DNA of 13,614 nt from Paracoccaceae bacterium (GTDB lineage Bacteria > Pseudomonadota > Alphaproteobacteria > Rhodobacterales > Rhodobacteraceae), in assembly GCA_018647275.1 (NCBI GenBank), contig JABGTH010000007.1, positions 1 to 13,614 on the forward strand, given 5' to 3'. Both the position numbers and the translations under genes were made by a program. Below, in pieces: positions 1 to 6,126 of the stretch (position 1 is its first letter; the number at the start of each line of letters is the position of its first letter). Under the pieces are notes generated by a model. It worked only from the letters and a program-made list of their open reading frames with translations, was not told the DNA's origin and did not search any database.

Positions 1-160
1 ACGTGACCGCCAAGCCGGCGATGGCCCAAGCTGCCAATGCAGTGATCAACATGCCGATAGACATTTGACCGTAAACTTTATTCATGTGGGCGCGCAGACC
101 CGCGTCGATGCTGGTAGCATTTGCACCTGCCGCGCTGCGGATTGTATTCACGTCAGCCAT
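1..160 (-). CDS. Bax inhibitor-1/YccA-family membrane protein (N-terminal part)
   Basis: The reverse strand reads 53 residues from an ATG at 160-158 and runs off the left edge. The sequence begins MADVNTIRSAAGANATS, continues with IDAGLRAHMNKVYGQMSIGM, and then enters a hydrophobic helix (about residues 33-53, LITALAAWAIAGLAV). The IDAGLRAHMNKVYG segment followed directly by the first membrane helix is typical of alphaproteobacterial Bax-inhibitor-1 (TMBIM/YccA/YbhL) proteins, which are about 250 residues with seven helices. In bacteria these are inner-membrane proteins, linked in some cases to protease control or calcium leak; the function here is not known. The start is supported by GGAGG on the minus strand (complement of 167-171), 6 nt from the ATG. 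It is transcribed away from the rest of the window. Confidence 0.85.
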   Translation of the reverse strand, partial: MADVNTIRSAAGANATSIDAGLRAHMNKVYGQMSIGMLITALAAWAIAGLAVT

Positions 161-617
161 TTTTGACCTCCAAAGGAAAATGTTAGGGGCAGAAAAAATC
201 TCTACCTTTTGTATAGTTGTAAATATCGGGGTGCGGGGCGCATGTTTCAAGTCAATTCTGCCTGAAACATGCTTCAATGTTAGCGATTATTTAACCCAGT
301 GCTACATGCGCCACGTATTTGGCGCGTCCCAGAAGGGACGGGCGGCTTCGCGTTTCGCGGCTTGGCGTGTTAGTCCGACGTCTTTTTTAAGCCGCATCAT
401 CCATTGTGGCAAGGGCGCAGCGGCTGCGCCAAACGTTATAAAGGTGCCGCAGAGAGGTGGCCGAGCGTGGAGAAGAGGCATAGCTGCTGCATTGTTTAAT
501 ATGTGTCATGGTATTTCCGTACTTAACGGATTTTGATGATTTGAGCCAAAAGGATAAGACTTGTTGATGTGAAAGCGTGATTGTCTTGTTTTAGAAAAGT
601 GAATGGTTGTGATGCGA
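161..617. other. Gene-free region with several inverted repeats
   Basis: This stretch has no reading frame with protein-like composition. It must hold the promoter of the minus-strand Bax-inhibitor gene and the promoter of the operon starting at 774, but I find no convincing -35/-10 pair for either. It does hold potential hairpins: 10-bp arms at 240-249/263-272; GCGCC/GGCGC at 308-312/321-325; CGTCCC-AGAA-GGGACG at 325-340; GGCGCAG-CGG-CTGCGCC at 414-430; and TCCGT/ACGGA at 516-530 followed by TTTT. A tRNA-Ser-like 5' segment (AGAGAGGTGGCCGAG, 451-465) is not followed by the rest of a tRNA. Confidence 0.6.
240..272. repeat. Perfect 10-bp inverted repeat
   Basis: GCATGTTTCA (240-249) and TGAAACATGC (263-272) are perfect reverse complements separated by 13 bp. 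The repeat lies about 80 bp upstream of the minus-strand Bax-inhibitor start, so it could be an operator for that gene or a hairpin in its leader. There is no T run on either side, which argues against an intrinsic terminator. The binding partner is unknown. Confidence 0.45.
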
Positions 618-667
618 TCCCTAAAACCCTACGGCGTTGCGTAATTGATCTTGCCTGTGTTTTGGGT
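618..667 (+). promoter_or_regulatory. Candidate purine riboswitch aptamer (possibly xanthine/urate, NMT1-type)
   Basis: Seen: CCC(T)AAAA at 619-626 pairs with TTTTGGG at 660-666, giving a 7-bp stem with one bulged T. It encloses a second stem, TACG (630-633) with CGTA (640-643), closed by the loop GCGTTG. Between the stems lie a short 5' strand (CCC, 627-629) and a long 3' strand (644-659, ATTGATCTTGCCTGTG). Alternatively GGC (633-635) can pair with GCC (653-655). Known: the NMT1 motif is a compact riboswitch of roughly this size and shape, with an asymmetric internal junction. It is found in proteobacteria ahead of purine-oxidation genes and senses xanthine and uric acid. Context: this RNA precedes an operon containing 8-oxoguanine deaminase, whose product is urate. 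Assignment to that class is inference from architecture, partial memory of the motif and context; no covariance-model search was possible. Confidence 0.45.
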
Positions 668-706
668 GGCGCAGCTTAATACGGGCAATTTAAAAACTGA
701 TTTACC

Positions 707-729
707 GCAGGCTTGTCGAATAAGCCTGC
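707..729 (+). promoter_or_regulatory. 8-bp hairpin in the leader, possible switching stem
   Basis: GCAGGCTT (707-714) and AAGCCTGC (722-729) form a perfect 8-bp stem with a 7-nt loop (GTCGAAT). No T run follows, so it is not a terminator itself. The 5' arm region CGCAGGC (706-712) can also pair over 7 bp, including one G-U, with GCCTGTG (653-659). That segment is the 3' junction strand of the candidate aptamer. The two pairings exclude each other, which is what an expression platform linked to the aptamer would look like. Confidence 0.45.
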
Positions 730-747
730 TGAGAACGATTGCAATTT

Positions 748-773
748 GGGGGGCAAAATGGCACCCCTTTTTT
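748..773 (+). terminator. Terminator-like hairpin abutting the hisN start codon
   Basis: GGGGGGC (748-754) pairs with GCACCCC (761-767) across the loop AAAATG, giving 7 positions with a single G-A mismatch. Six T residues (768-773) follow immediately, and the ATG of the phosphatase gene is at 774. This has the form of an intrinsic terminator or attenuator. If the stem forms, transcription should stop just before the operon; alternatively the stem controls ribosome access. The segment TTTGGG (745-750) resembles the 3' strand of the upstream aptamer stem, TTTTGGG (660-666), so the aptamer's 5' strand could act as an anti-terminator. That last step is inference. Confidence 0.45.
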
Positions 774-1577
774 ATGACATATAGACATGAAGTACACGAC
801 GAACTTGTATCAGTCGCCAATGCTTTGGCTGATGTGGCACGCGCTGTCATTCTCCCATACTTTCGAACTGCTGGACTATCGGCTGAAAATAAACTGACGA
901 CTGGATTTGATCCGGTCACTGTCGCTGATAAAGCCGCAGAACAAGCGATGTGCGATCTTTTGGCCCAAATGCGTCCTGACGATGCAATCTTTGGAGAGGA
1001 GTATGGAGCAAAATCAGGCACCAGTGGCCTGACTTGGGTTCTGGACCCAATTGATGGAACACGTGGTTTTGTGTCTGGTACGCCGACATGGGGCGTCTTG
1101 ATCGCGGTTGGGGATGATGCTGGTCCGCAGATCGGCGTGATTGATCAACCCTATATCGGCGAGCGCTTCATTGGCACGCCGCAAGGTGCTAACTTTATAG
1201 GCCCACATGGTGAGGGCGCTATCCAAACACGCGAGCAGCGCCCGCTACATGAAGCGACTGTTTTTACAACATTCCCCGAAGTGGGTTCCCCGACAGAACG
1301 GGCAGGTTTTGAAGCCGTGGCCGAGAAGGCCCAGCTGACACGTTATGGCATGGATTGTTATGCCTATGCGTTGTTGGCGGCAGGTCATGTTGACTTGGTG
1401 ATTGAGGCCTCGTTGAACTCGTACGACATTCAAGGCCCAATAGGACTGATCCACGGAGCAGGTGGCATTGTCACCGATTGGCAAGGCGGCCCAGCCCATA
1501 ATGGTGGTCGAGCCCTTGCTGCGGCAAACCCGGAAATCCATGCGGAAGCGTTAGCAATTTTGAGAGAATTCCCATGA
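774..1577 (+). CDS. hisN: Inositol-monophosphatase-family histidinol-phosphatase-like protein
   Basis: 267 residues of the IMPase superfamily, Mg2+-dependent phosphatases. The metal-binding motifs are present: GEEYG at 74-78, DPIDGT at 91-96 inside WVLDPIDGTRGF, and the late aspartate D218 in SYDIQ, followed by IHGAGGIVTDW. SGTPTWGVLIAVG and IDQPYIGERFIG match the subgroup annotated in alphaproteobacteria as histidinol-phosphatase (L-histidinol phosphate to L-histidinol, last phosphatase step of histidine synthesis). Length is normal for the family. ATG 774 is the only sensible in-frame start; earlier codons translate the leader RNA. There is no clear Shine-Dalgarno sequence, because the bases just before are the T run of a hairpin. 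The stop overlaps the 8-oxoguanine deaminase start (ATGA, 1574-1577), indicating co-translation. No other his gene is nearby, so a phosphatase acting in purine metabolism is an open alternative. Confidence 0.85.
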   Translation: MTYRHEVHDELVSVANALADVARAVILPYFRTAGLSAENKLTTGFDPVTVADKAAEQAMCDLLAQMRPDDAIFGEEYGAKSGTSGLTWVLDPIDGTRGFVSGTPTWGVLIAVGDDAGPQIGVIDQPYIGERFIGTPQGANFIGPHGEGAIQTREQRPLHEATVFTTFPEVGSPTERAGFEAVAEKAQLTRYGMDCYAYALLAAGHVDLVIEASLNSYDIQGPIGLIHGAGGIVTDWQGGPAHNGGRALAAANPEIHAEALAILREFP

Positions 1578-2914
1578 CCGAAGTTCTAATCCAAAATGCG
1601 GATAGTACCCTAACCATGGACGATGCGCGCCGCGAGTTAAGCGGTGCGGACGTTTTGATCCGCGACGGTCAAATCGTTGAGGTTGGGCATGGTCTGCGGA
1701 CAACTGGCGAAGTTATCAACGCTGCGGGATGCGTAGTCACACCTGGCTTGGTGAACACGCACCATCACTTGTACCAAACGCTGACACGCGCGGTTCCGGG
1801 TGGCCAAGACGCGTTGTTATTTGGTTGGCTGCAAACGCTTTATCCAATTTGGTCACACTTTACCCCCGATCATATGTTCACATCGGCCCAAGTGGGGTTG
1901 GCGGAGTTGGCGCTGTCAGGCTGCACGTTAAGTTCTGACCACTTATATCTATACCCCAACGGTTCACGGCTTGAGGACACGATTCACGCCGCAGCCGAGT
2001 TGGGTATTCGTTTTCAACCCACACGTGGTGCAATGAGCATCGGTGAAAGCGATGGTGGGCTGCCACCTGACGGCTTGGTTGAACAGGAAAGTGCCATTCT
2101 AGAAGATTGCATTCGCGTTATCGATGGGTTCCACGACGCCTCCGCGGCTTCGATGTGTCGTGTTGGTGTGGCCCCTTGTTCGCCGTTTTCCGTCAGTACA
2201 GAACTGATGCGCGATGCTGCTATCTTAGCACGTGACAAGGGCGTCATGATGCATACCCATCTGGCTGAAAACGATGAGGATATCGCCTATAGCCTTGAGA
2301 AATTTGGTAAACGCCCGGGGCAATATGCCGAAGACTTGGGTTGGACGGGCCCCGACGTATGGCATGCGCATTGCGTAAAGCTGGACGCGGAAGAAATTGC
2401 GATGTTTGCGCGCACAAAAACGGGAGTTGCACATTGCCCGTGTTCCAATTGCCGTTTGGGCAGTGGCATCGCGCCTTTGCGCGGGATGTATAATGCAGGC
2501 GTTCCTGTTGGTCTGGGCGTTGATGGATCAGCGAGCAATGATGTTGGCAACCTGATTGCAGAGGCGCGCCAAGCGATGTTGTTGCAGCGCGTCGCGCTTG
2601 GGGCGGACGCGATGAGTGCACGCTGCGCACTTGAGATCGCAACACGTGGCGGGGCGGATGTTCTGGGACGTCCTGAATGCGGTCGGTTGGCTGAGGGCTG
2701 TCGCGGTGACGTGGCGATCTGGGACACAACAGGTATTGAAAGTGCTGGATCGTGGGACCCTGCAGCATTATTGTTGGCTGGGCCGACTAAGGTGCGCCAT
2801 TTGATTGTTGAGGGCCGTCAAATTGTGCGTGATGGTCAGGTCGCAACGATTGATTTGAATGCTGTCATAAAGCGTCAAAACAAGTTGGCACGTACTTTAA
2901 AGGATCAGCTATGA
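1574..2914 (+). CDS. 8-oxoguanine deaminase
   Basis: 446-residue amidohydrolase of the COG0402 (AtzB/TrzA/8-oxoguanine deaminase) group. It is predicted to convert 8-oxoguanine to urate and ammonia in the cytoplasm, disposing of an oxidised base and feeding urate degradation. Visible motifs: PGLVNTHHHLYQTLTRA with the HxH metal pair (H63/H65), HTHLAEN with H229 and E232, VWHAHCVKL with H266, AHCPCSNCRLGSG at about 286-298, and GLGVDGSASND with the catalytic D317. The Cys-rich HCPCSNCRLGSG loop and the wording of VDGSASND fit 8-oxoguanine deaminases better than chlorohydrolases or cytosine deaminases; substrate is by family resemblance only. ATG at 1574 overlaps the upstream stop, with GAGAGA at 1562-1567 as a ribosome site. 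The stop overlaps the ATG of the broken CAP gene (ATGA, 2911-2914). Confidence 0.85.
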   Translation: MTEVLIQNADSTLTMDDARRELSGADVLIRDGQIVEVGHGLRTTGEVINAAGCVVTPGLVNTHHHLYQTLTRAVPGGQDALLFGWLQTLYPIWSHFTPDHMFTSAQVGLAELALSGCTLSSDHLYLYPNGSRLEDTIHAAAELGIRFQPTRGAMSIGESDGGLPPDGLVEQESAILEDCIRVIDGFHDASAASMCRVGVAPCSPFSVSTELMRDAAILARDKGVMMHTHLAENDEDIAYSLEKFGKRPGQYAEDLGWTGPDVWHAHCVKLDAEEIAMFARTKTGVAHCPCSNCRLGSGIAPLRGMYNAGVPVGLGVDGSASNDVGNLIAEARQAMLLQRVALGADAMSARCALEIATRGGADVLGRPECGRLAEGCRGDVAIWDTTGIESAGSWDPAALLLAGPTKVRHLIVEGRQIVRDGQVATIDLNAVIKRQNKLARTLKDQL

Positions 2915-3333
2915 AGTATCCGTTTGTAGCACTTTTGCTTTCGTTTTTATCGGAAGCCCGTTTTGGCTGATCCTGTAACCACGCAGATCATCAACAAAAA
3001 TCGTAAAGATAAACGCGGCAAGGCAATTCGCTATTCCCCACAGCTTGAGGCAGTTGTAGCTGCACATGCTAATGACATGGCAAGCCAAGGTTATTCTAGC
3101 CACACCGGCGCAAACGGATGATTCATCGGGGATCGCACAACGGCGCAAGGGTACAAGTGGTACTTTATGGCAGGAAATATCGTGCGTGGTCAGCAAAGCC
3201 TCGAAGAGGTGATGGCGGGCTGGAAAGCATCCAAGGAAACTACAAGAACATGACCCATAAAAAGGCAGGGGGATTTAGATTGGCCTGTGGACCTGACAAC
3301 TATTGGGTTATGGTTCTTGCTGCATCTTGCTAA
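2911..3333 (+). pseudogene. CAP/SCP-domain secreted protein, degraded
   Basis: Three reading frames together give one CAP-superfamily (SCP/PR-1-like) protein of about 140 residues. Frame A starts at ATG 2911 with a signal-peptide-like MKYPFVALLLSFLSEARFG and stops at TGA 2968-2970. Frame B (from about 2966) reads ADPVTTQIINKNRK, YSPQLEAVVAAHANDMASQG, YSSHTG, then a TGA at 3119-3121, then GDRTTAQGYKWYFMAGNI and SLEEVMAGWKAS, ending at TGA 3251-3253. Frame C picks up at about 3238 with GNYKNMTHKKAGG and GPDNYWVMVLAASC to TAA 3331-3333. LEAVVAAHANDMA...SHTG and the NYWVMVLAA tail are CAP hallmarks. The usual Glu of the ENI motif is Gly (AGNI). Two frameshifts, one nonsense codon and a lost key residue make this non-functional. 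Its ATG overlaps the deaminase stop, so it was once the last gene of that operon. Confidence 0.85.
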
Positions 3334-4626
3334 TTAGCTGCGTCGCTGCCCTTGCACCCAAACATCTGTAATTGCGCGGTCATCTCCCATCATTAGCGTT
3401 GGGAAAATAGCCTCCCACACATCGGTCGCCCGCGTGCTGCGTTGTGCTATGGCAGGGGTGGACGCCAGGTCAAGAATACAAATGTCTGCGTCATTGCCAG
3501 CTTTCAAAGAACCAATGTAGTCTTGCAAATGAAGGCTTCGGGCTGATCCAGCTGTCGCCAGCCAAAGCAACTGACTGGCATGTAGGGCAACACCACGAAG
3601 TTGGGCAATTTCATAGGCAGCTGCCATTGTGCGCAGCATTGAAAATGAGGACCCGCCACCTGTGTCGGTTGCCAGTCCCACTGGGATTGAGCGTGCTTTC
3701 ATCGCGGCCATGTCAAACAGACCTGAACCTATGAAGGTGTTTGAAGTCGGGCAGTGCACCACCGCGCCGCCCATTTCAGACAGGCGGTCCATTTCGCGTG
3801 GTTCCATGTGGATCGAGTGGCCGTAGATGCCGCGCTCCCCGAGAAGGCCATATGCCTCATAGGTATCTAGATAATCACGGGCGTCAGGATACATGCCTTT
3901 GACCCATTCGATTTCATCTTTTTGTTCGCTGAGGTGCGTTTGCATCAATACATCGGGCCGTTTAGCCCATAGTGCTCCCAAGGCTTCAAGCTGTTCAACG
4001 GTTGAGGTGGGGGAAAAACGCGGGGTAATCGCGTAATGGGCTCGCTCAACGCCATGCCACTTCTCAATCAATGTGAGGCTATCATCATATGCTGACTGTG
4101 CCGTATCGCGCAGCCCATCGGGCGCATTTCGGTCCATGCAAGTTTTACCAGCAACAACCCGTTGGCCACGCGCAAGCGCGGCTTCAAATATTGCGTCCAC
4201 GCTTTCTGGGTGGATAGTTGCATATGAGCAAACCGTGGTTGTCCCGTTGAACAGCGTCAGGTCCAGATAACGTCCTGCGATTTCAGCTGCGTACGCTGGA
4301 TCCCCAAACTGCATTTCCTCTGGAAAAGTATAGGTGTTGAGCCAATCAATCAGACGTTTGCCCCAACTCGCGATGATCCCGGTCTGTGGGTAATGGACAT
4401 GCGCGTCGACAAACCCGGGCAGAATAAGTTTTTCACCGTATTGCGTCACTTGCGCGTCTGGATGTGTGGCCTGCAACGTGGCCGCATTGCCTATGGCTTT
4501 AATCTTACCGTCACGGATCAAGACACCACCGGAGCTGTTAACGTGAACAGCGTCTTGCCATGCCCCGATAAAGGGGTCGCCCGAATAGGTCAAAACCTGA
4601 CCGCAAAGTAAATTTTGATTTGTCAT
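3334..4626 (-). CDS. guaD: Guanine deaminase
   Basis: 430-residue zinc amidohydrolase converting guanine to xanthine and ammonia, the entry step of guanine catabolism. Motifs: PGFVDAHVHYPQTGIIASWG with H76/H78, FNGTTTVCSYATIH (about 126-139), TPRFSPTST at 201-209, QTHLSEQ with H231, GHSIHM with H270, HCPTSNTFIGSGLF at 291-304, and LATDTGGGSSFSML with D321. HYPQTGIIAS, TPRFSPT and TDTGGGSSFSM are specific to guanine deaminases rather than other COG0402 members. I take ATG 4626-4624 (MTNQNLLCG) as the start; a GTG nine bases upstream at 4635 is possible. No strong ribosome site precedes either. It ends convergent with the CAP pseudogene, the two TAA codons touching at 3331-3336. Together with 8-oxoguanine deaminase it forms a purine-base deamination cluster delivering xanthine and urate. 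Confidence 0.93.
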   Translation of the reverse strand: MTNQNLLCGQVLTYSGDPFIGAWQDAVHVNSSGGVLIRDGKIKAIGNAATLQATHPDAQVTQYGEKLILPGFVDAHVHYPQTGIIASWGKRLIDWLNTYTFPEEMQFGDPAYAAEIAGRYLDLTLFNGTTTVCSYATIHPESVDAIFEAALARGQRVVAGKTCMDRNAPDGLRDTAQSAYDDSLTLIEKWHGVERAHYAITPRFSPTSTVEQLEALGALWAKRPDVLMQTHLSEQKDEIEWVKGMYPDARDYLDTYEAYGLLGERGIYGHSIHMEPREMDRLSEMGGAVVHCPTSNTFIGSGLFDMAAMKARSIPVGLATDTGGGSSFSMLRTMAAAYEIAQLRGVALHASQLLWLATAGSARSLHLQDYIGSLKAGNDADICILDLASTPAIAQRSTRATDVWEAIFPTLMMGDDRAITDVWVQGQRRS

Positions 4627-4722
4627 GGACCACACTTAATCTGGCTGGAGCATACGGTAAATGACATTTCGCAGGCGCATCCCATTGTCACGATCTCGCC
4701 CCCCGCATATGGTTTGAGCAAC

Positions 4723-6126
4723 ATGAGTGAAAACACCCAAATATCTGCCGAAGGGCCAGAAAACGTACGTGAAGATGATGCGTATCTGCTGAACCGTAAA
4801 AACGTCAGTGCGATCCTATATGCTGTGGATATTAAGGATAAGGCTAAGCTAAGCGAGCTGATGGACCCTCTGCACGCTGCTGATATTGCTGACCTTTTGG
4901 AGCAAATTAATGCGTTTGATCGCTCGCGTCTAATCCGATTATACGACCGTGAGTTTGACGGTGATATCCTGTCAGAGCTGGATGAGAGCATCCGCGAAGA
5001 GGTTATTGGGGTCCTTACACCTCAAGTGTTGGCTGAAGCTGTGCGCGACTTGGACAGTGACGATGTTGTTGATCTGGTCGAAGACCTGCGTGAAACACAG
5101 CAAGAGGCGATCCTTGAGGTTCTTGAAGACGTTGATCGTGCGGCGGTTGAACAAGCCCTAAGCTACCCGGAGTTCTCAGCTGGTCGATTGATGCAGCGCG
5201 AGGTCGTTATGGCCCCAGAGCATTGGACTGTAGGCGAGGCGATTGATTATTTGCGCGGCTCTGATCCAGATGCCTTGCCTGATCAATTCTATCATCTTGT
5301 GTTGGTTGATCCACGCCTGCATCCGATTGGTAATGTCACCCTGGGTAAGATTATGCGTTCAAAGCGTGAGGTTTTACTCACCTCGATCGTTGAGGACGTG
5401 TTCCAAATCATTCCTGCGGATCAGGATGAAGGTGACGTCGCCTATGCCTTTAACCAATACCACCTAATTTCTGCCCCCGTTGTTGACGGCGAGGGCCGAT
5501 TGATCGGCCTGATTACCATTGATGATGCGATGGCTGTTCTGGATGACGAGCACGAAGAAGACATTATGCGTCTTGCCGGTGTTGGTGAGGGATCGCTGTC
5601 TGACCGCGTCATTGAGACAACCAAACAGCGTATGCCATGGTTGGCGGTTAACTTGATCACTTCGATTGCGGCCTCGATGGTGATCGCGCAATTTGAAATG
5701 GCGATCACACAAATCGTGGCCTTGGCGGTGTTGATGCCTATTGTGGCATCCATGGGCGGCAATGCCGGAACTCAGTCTTTGACCGTTGCCGTGCGTGCGA
5801 TTGCAACTAAGGATTTGACCAGCGCGAACGTGTGGCGCGTTTTGCGTCGTGAAGTGTTGGTTGGACTGGTGAATGGTTTGATCTTTGCCATTGTGATGGC
5901 TGTGGTTGGAATTGTCTGGTTTGGCTCCCCGATGCTTGGGGCTGTAATTGCTGCGGCTATGGTTGTGAATATGGTTGTTGCCGGTTTTGCGGGAACTGTA
6001 ATTCCCGTTCTGTTAGAACGTTGGGGTGTTGACCCTGCGCTTGCGTCGGGTGCGTTTGTGACAACTGTGACTGACATCGTTGGTTTCTTTGCATTCCTTG
6101 GTCTTGCTGCGATGATATTATTATGA
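4723..6126 (+). CDS. mgtE: Magnesium transporter MgtE
   Basis: 467 residues, normal for MgtE Mg2+ channels of the inner membrane. Order of domains: acidic helical MgtE N domain (about 25-150, with repeated LxELDxSxREEV and LDSDDVVDLVEDL helices), two CBS domains (about 155-215 and 220-280, with GRLIGLITIDDAMAVL at 258-273), then a membrane domain of about five helices (about 305-467). The membrane part carries LMPIVASMGGNAGTQS (337-351) and FVTTVTDIVGFF with D450, the position of the conserved pore aspartate. N and CBS domains gate the channel by cytosolic Mg2+. Start chosen at ATG 4723 (MSENTQIS); codons upstream in frame overlap the divergent guaD start and look non-coding. The guaD-mgtE divergent gap is 96 bp. 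The stop overlaps the next gene by ATGA. Confidence 0.95.
   Translation: MSENTQISAEGPENVREDDAYLLNRKNVSAILYAVDIKDKAKLSELMDPLHAADIADLLEQINAFDRSRLIRLYDREFDGDILSELDESIREEVIGVLTPQVLAEAVRDLDSDDVVDLVEDLRETQQEAILEVLEDVDRAAVEQALSYPEFSAGRLMQREVVMAPEHWTVGEAIDYLRGSDPDALPDQFYHLVLVDPRLHPIGNVTLGKIMRSKREVLLTSIVEDVFQIIPADQDEGDVAYAFNQYHLISAPVVDGEGRLIGLITIDDAMAVLDDEHEEDIMRLAGVGEGSLSDRVIETTKQRMPWLAVNLITSIAASMVIAQFEMAITQIVALAVLMPIVASMGGNAGTQSLTVAVRAIATKDLTSANVWRVLRREVLVGLVNGLIFAIVMAVVGIVWFGSPMLGAVIAAAMVVNMVVAGFAGTVIPVLLERWGVDPALASGAFVTTVTDIVGFFAFLGLAAMILL

Noticed and set aside
451..480. tRNA-Ser-like 5' segment (AGAGAGGTGGCCGAG)
   Set aside because: Only about 15 bases resemble tRNA-Ser. No anticodon arm, TTCGA T-loop or matching acceptor strand follows, so neither a tRNA nor a convincing attachment-site fragment can be claimed.
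84..536. Long open frame on the plus strand across the left intergenic region
   Set aside because: It overlaps the well-supported minus-strand Bax-inhibitor start, has an incoherent composition and crosses several hairpins; it resembles no family I know.
690..704. CtrA-like box TTAA-N7-TTTA
   Set aside because: It misses the TTAA-N7-TTAA consensus at one base and sits inside the transcribed leader; A/T-rich chance matches are common.
2244..2768. Long minus-strand open frames inside the 8-oxoguanine deaminase gene
   Set aside because: They are shadows of the coding strand, with Pro/Arg/Ser-rich, non-protein-like composition and no start signals.
4627..4722. A second riboswitch or Mg2+-responsive leader in the guaD-mgtE divergent gap
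   Set aside because: The 96-bp gap shows neither the stem/junction pattern seen at 618-667 nor a hairpin set of Mg2+-leader size.
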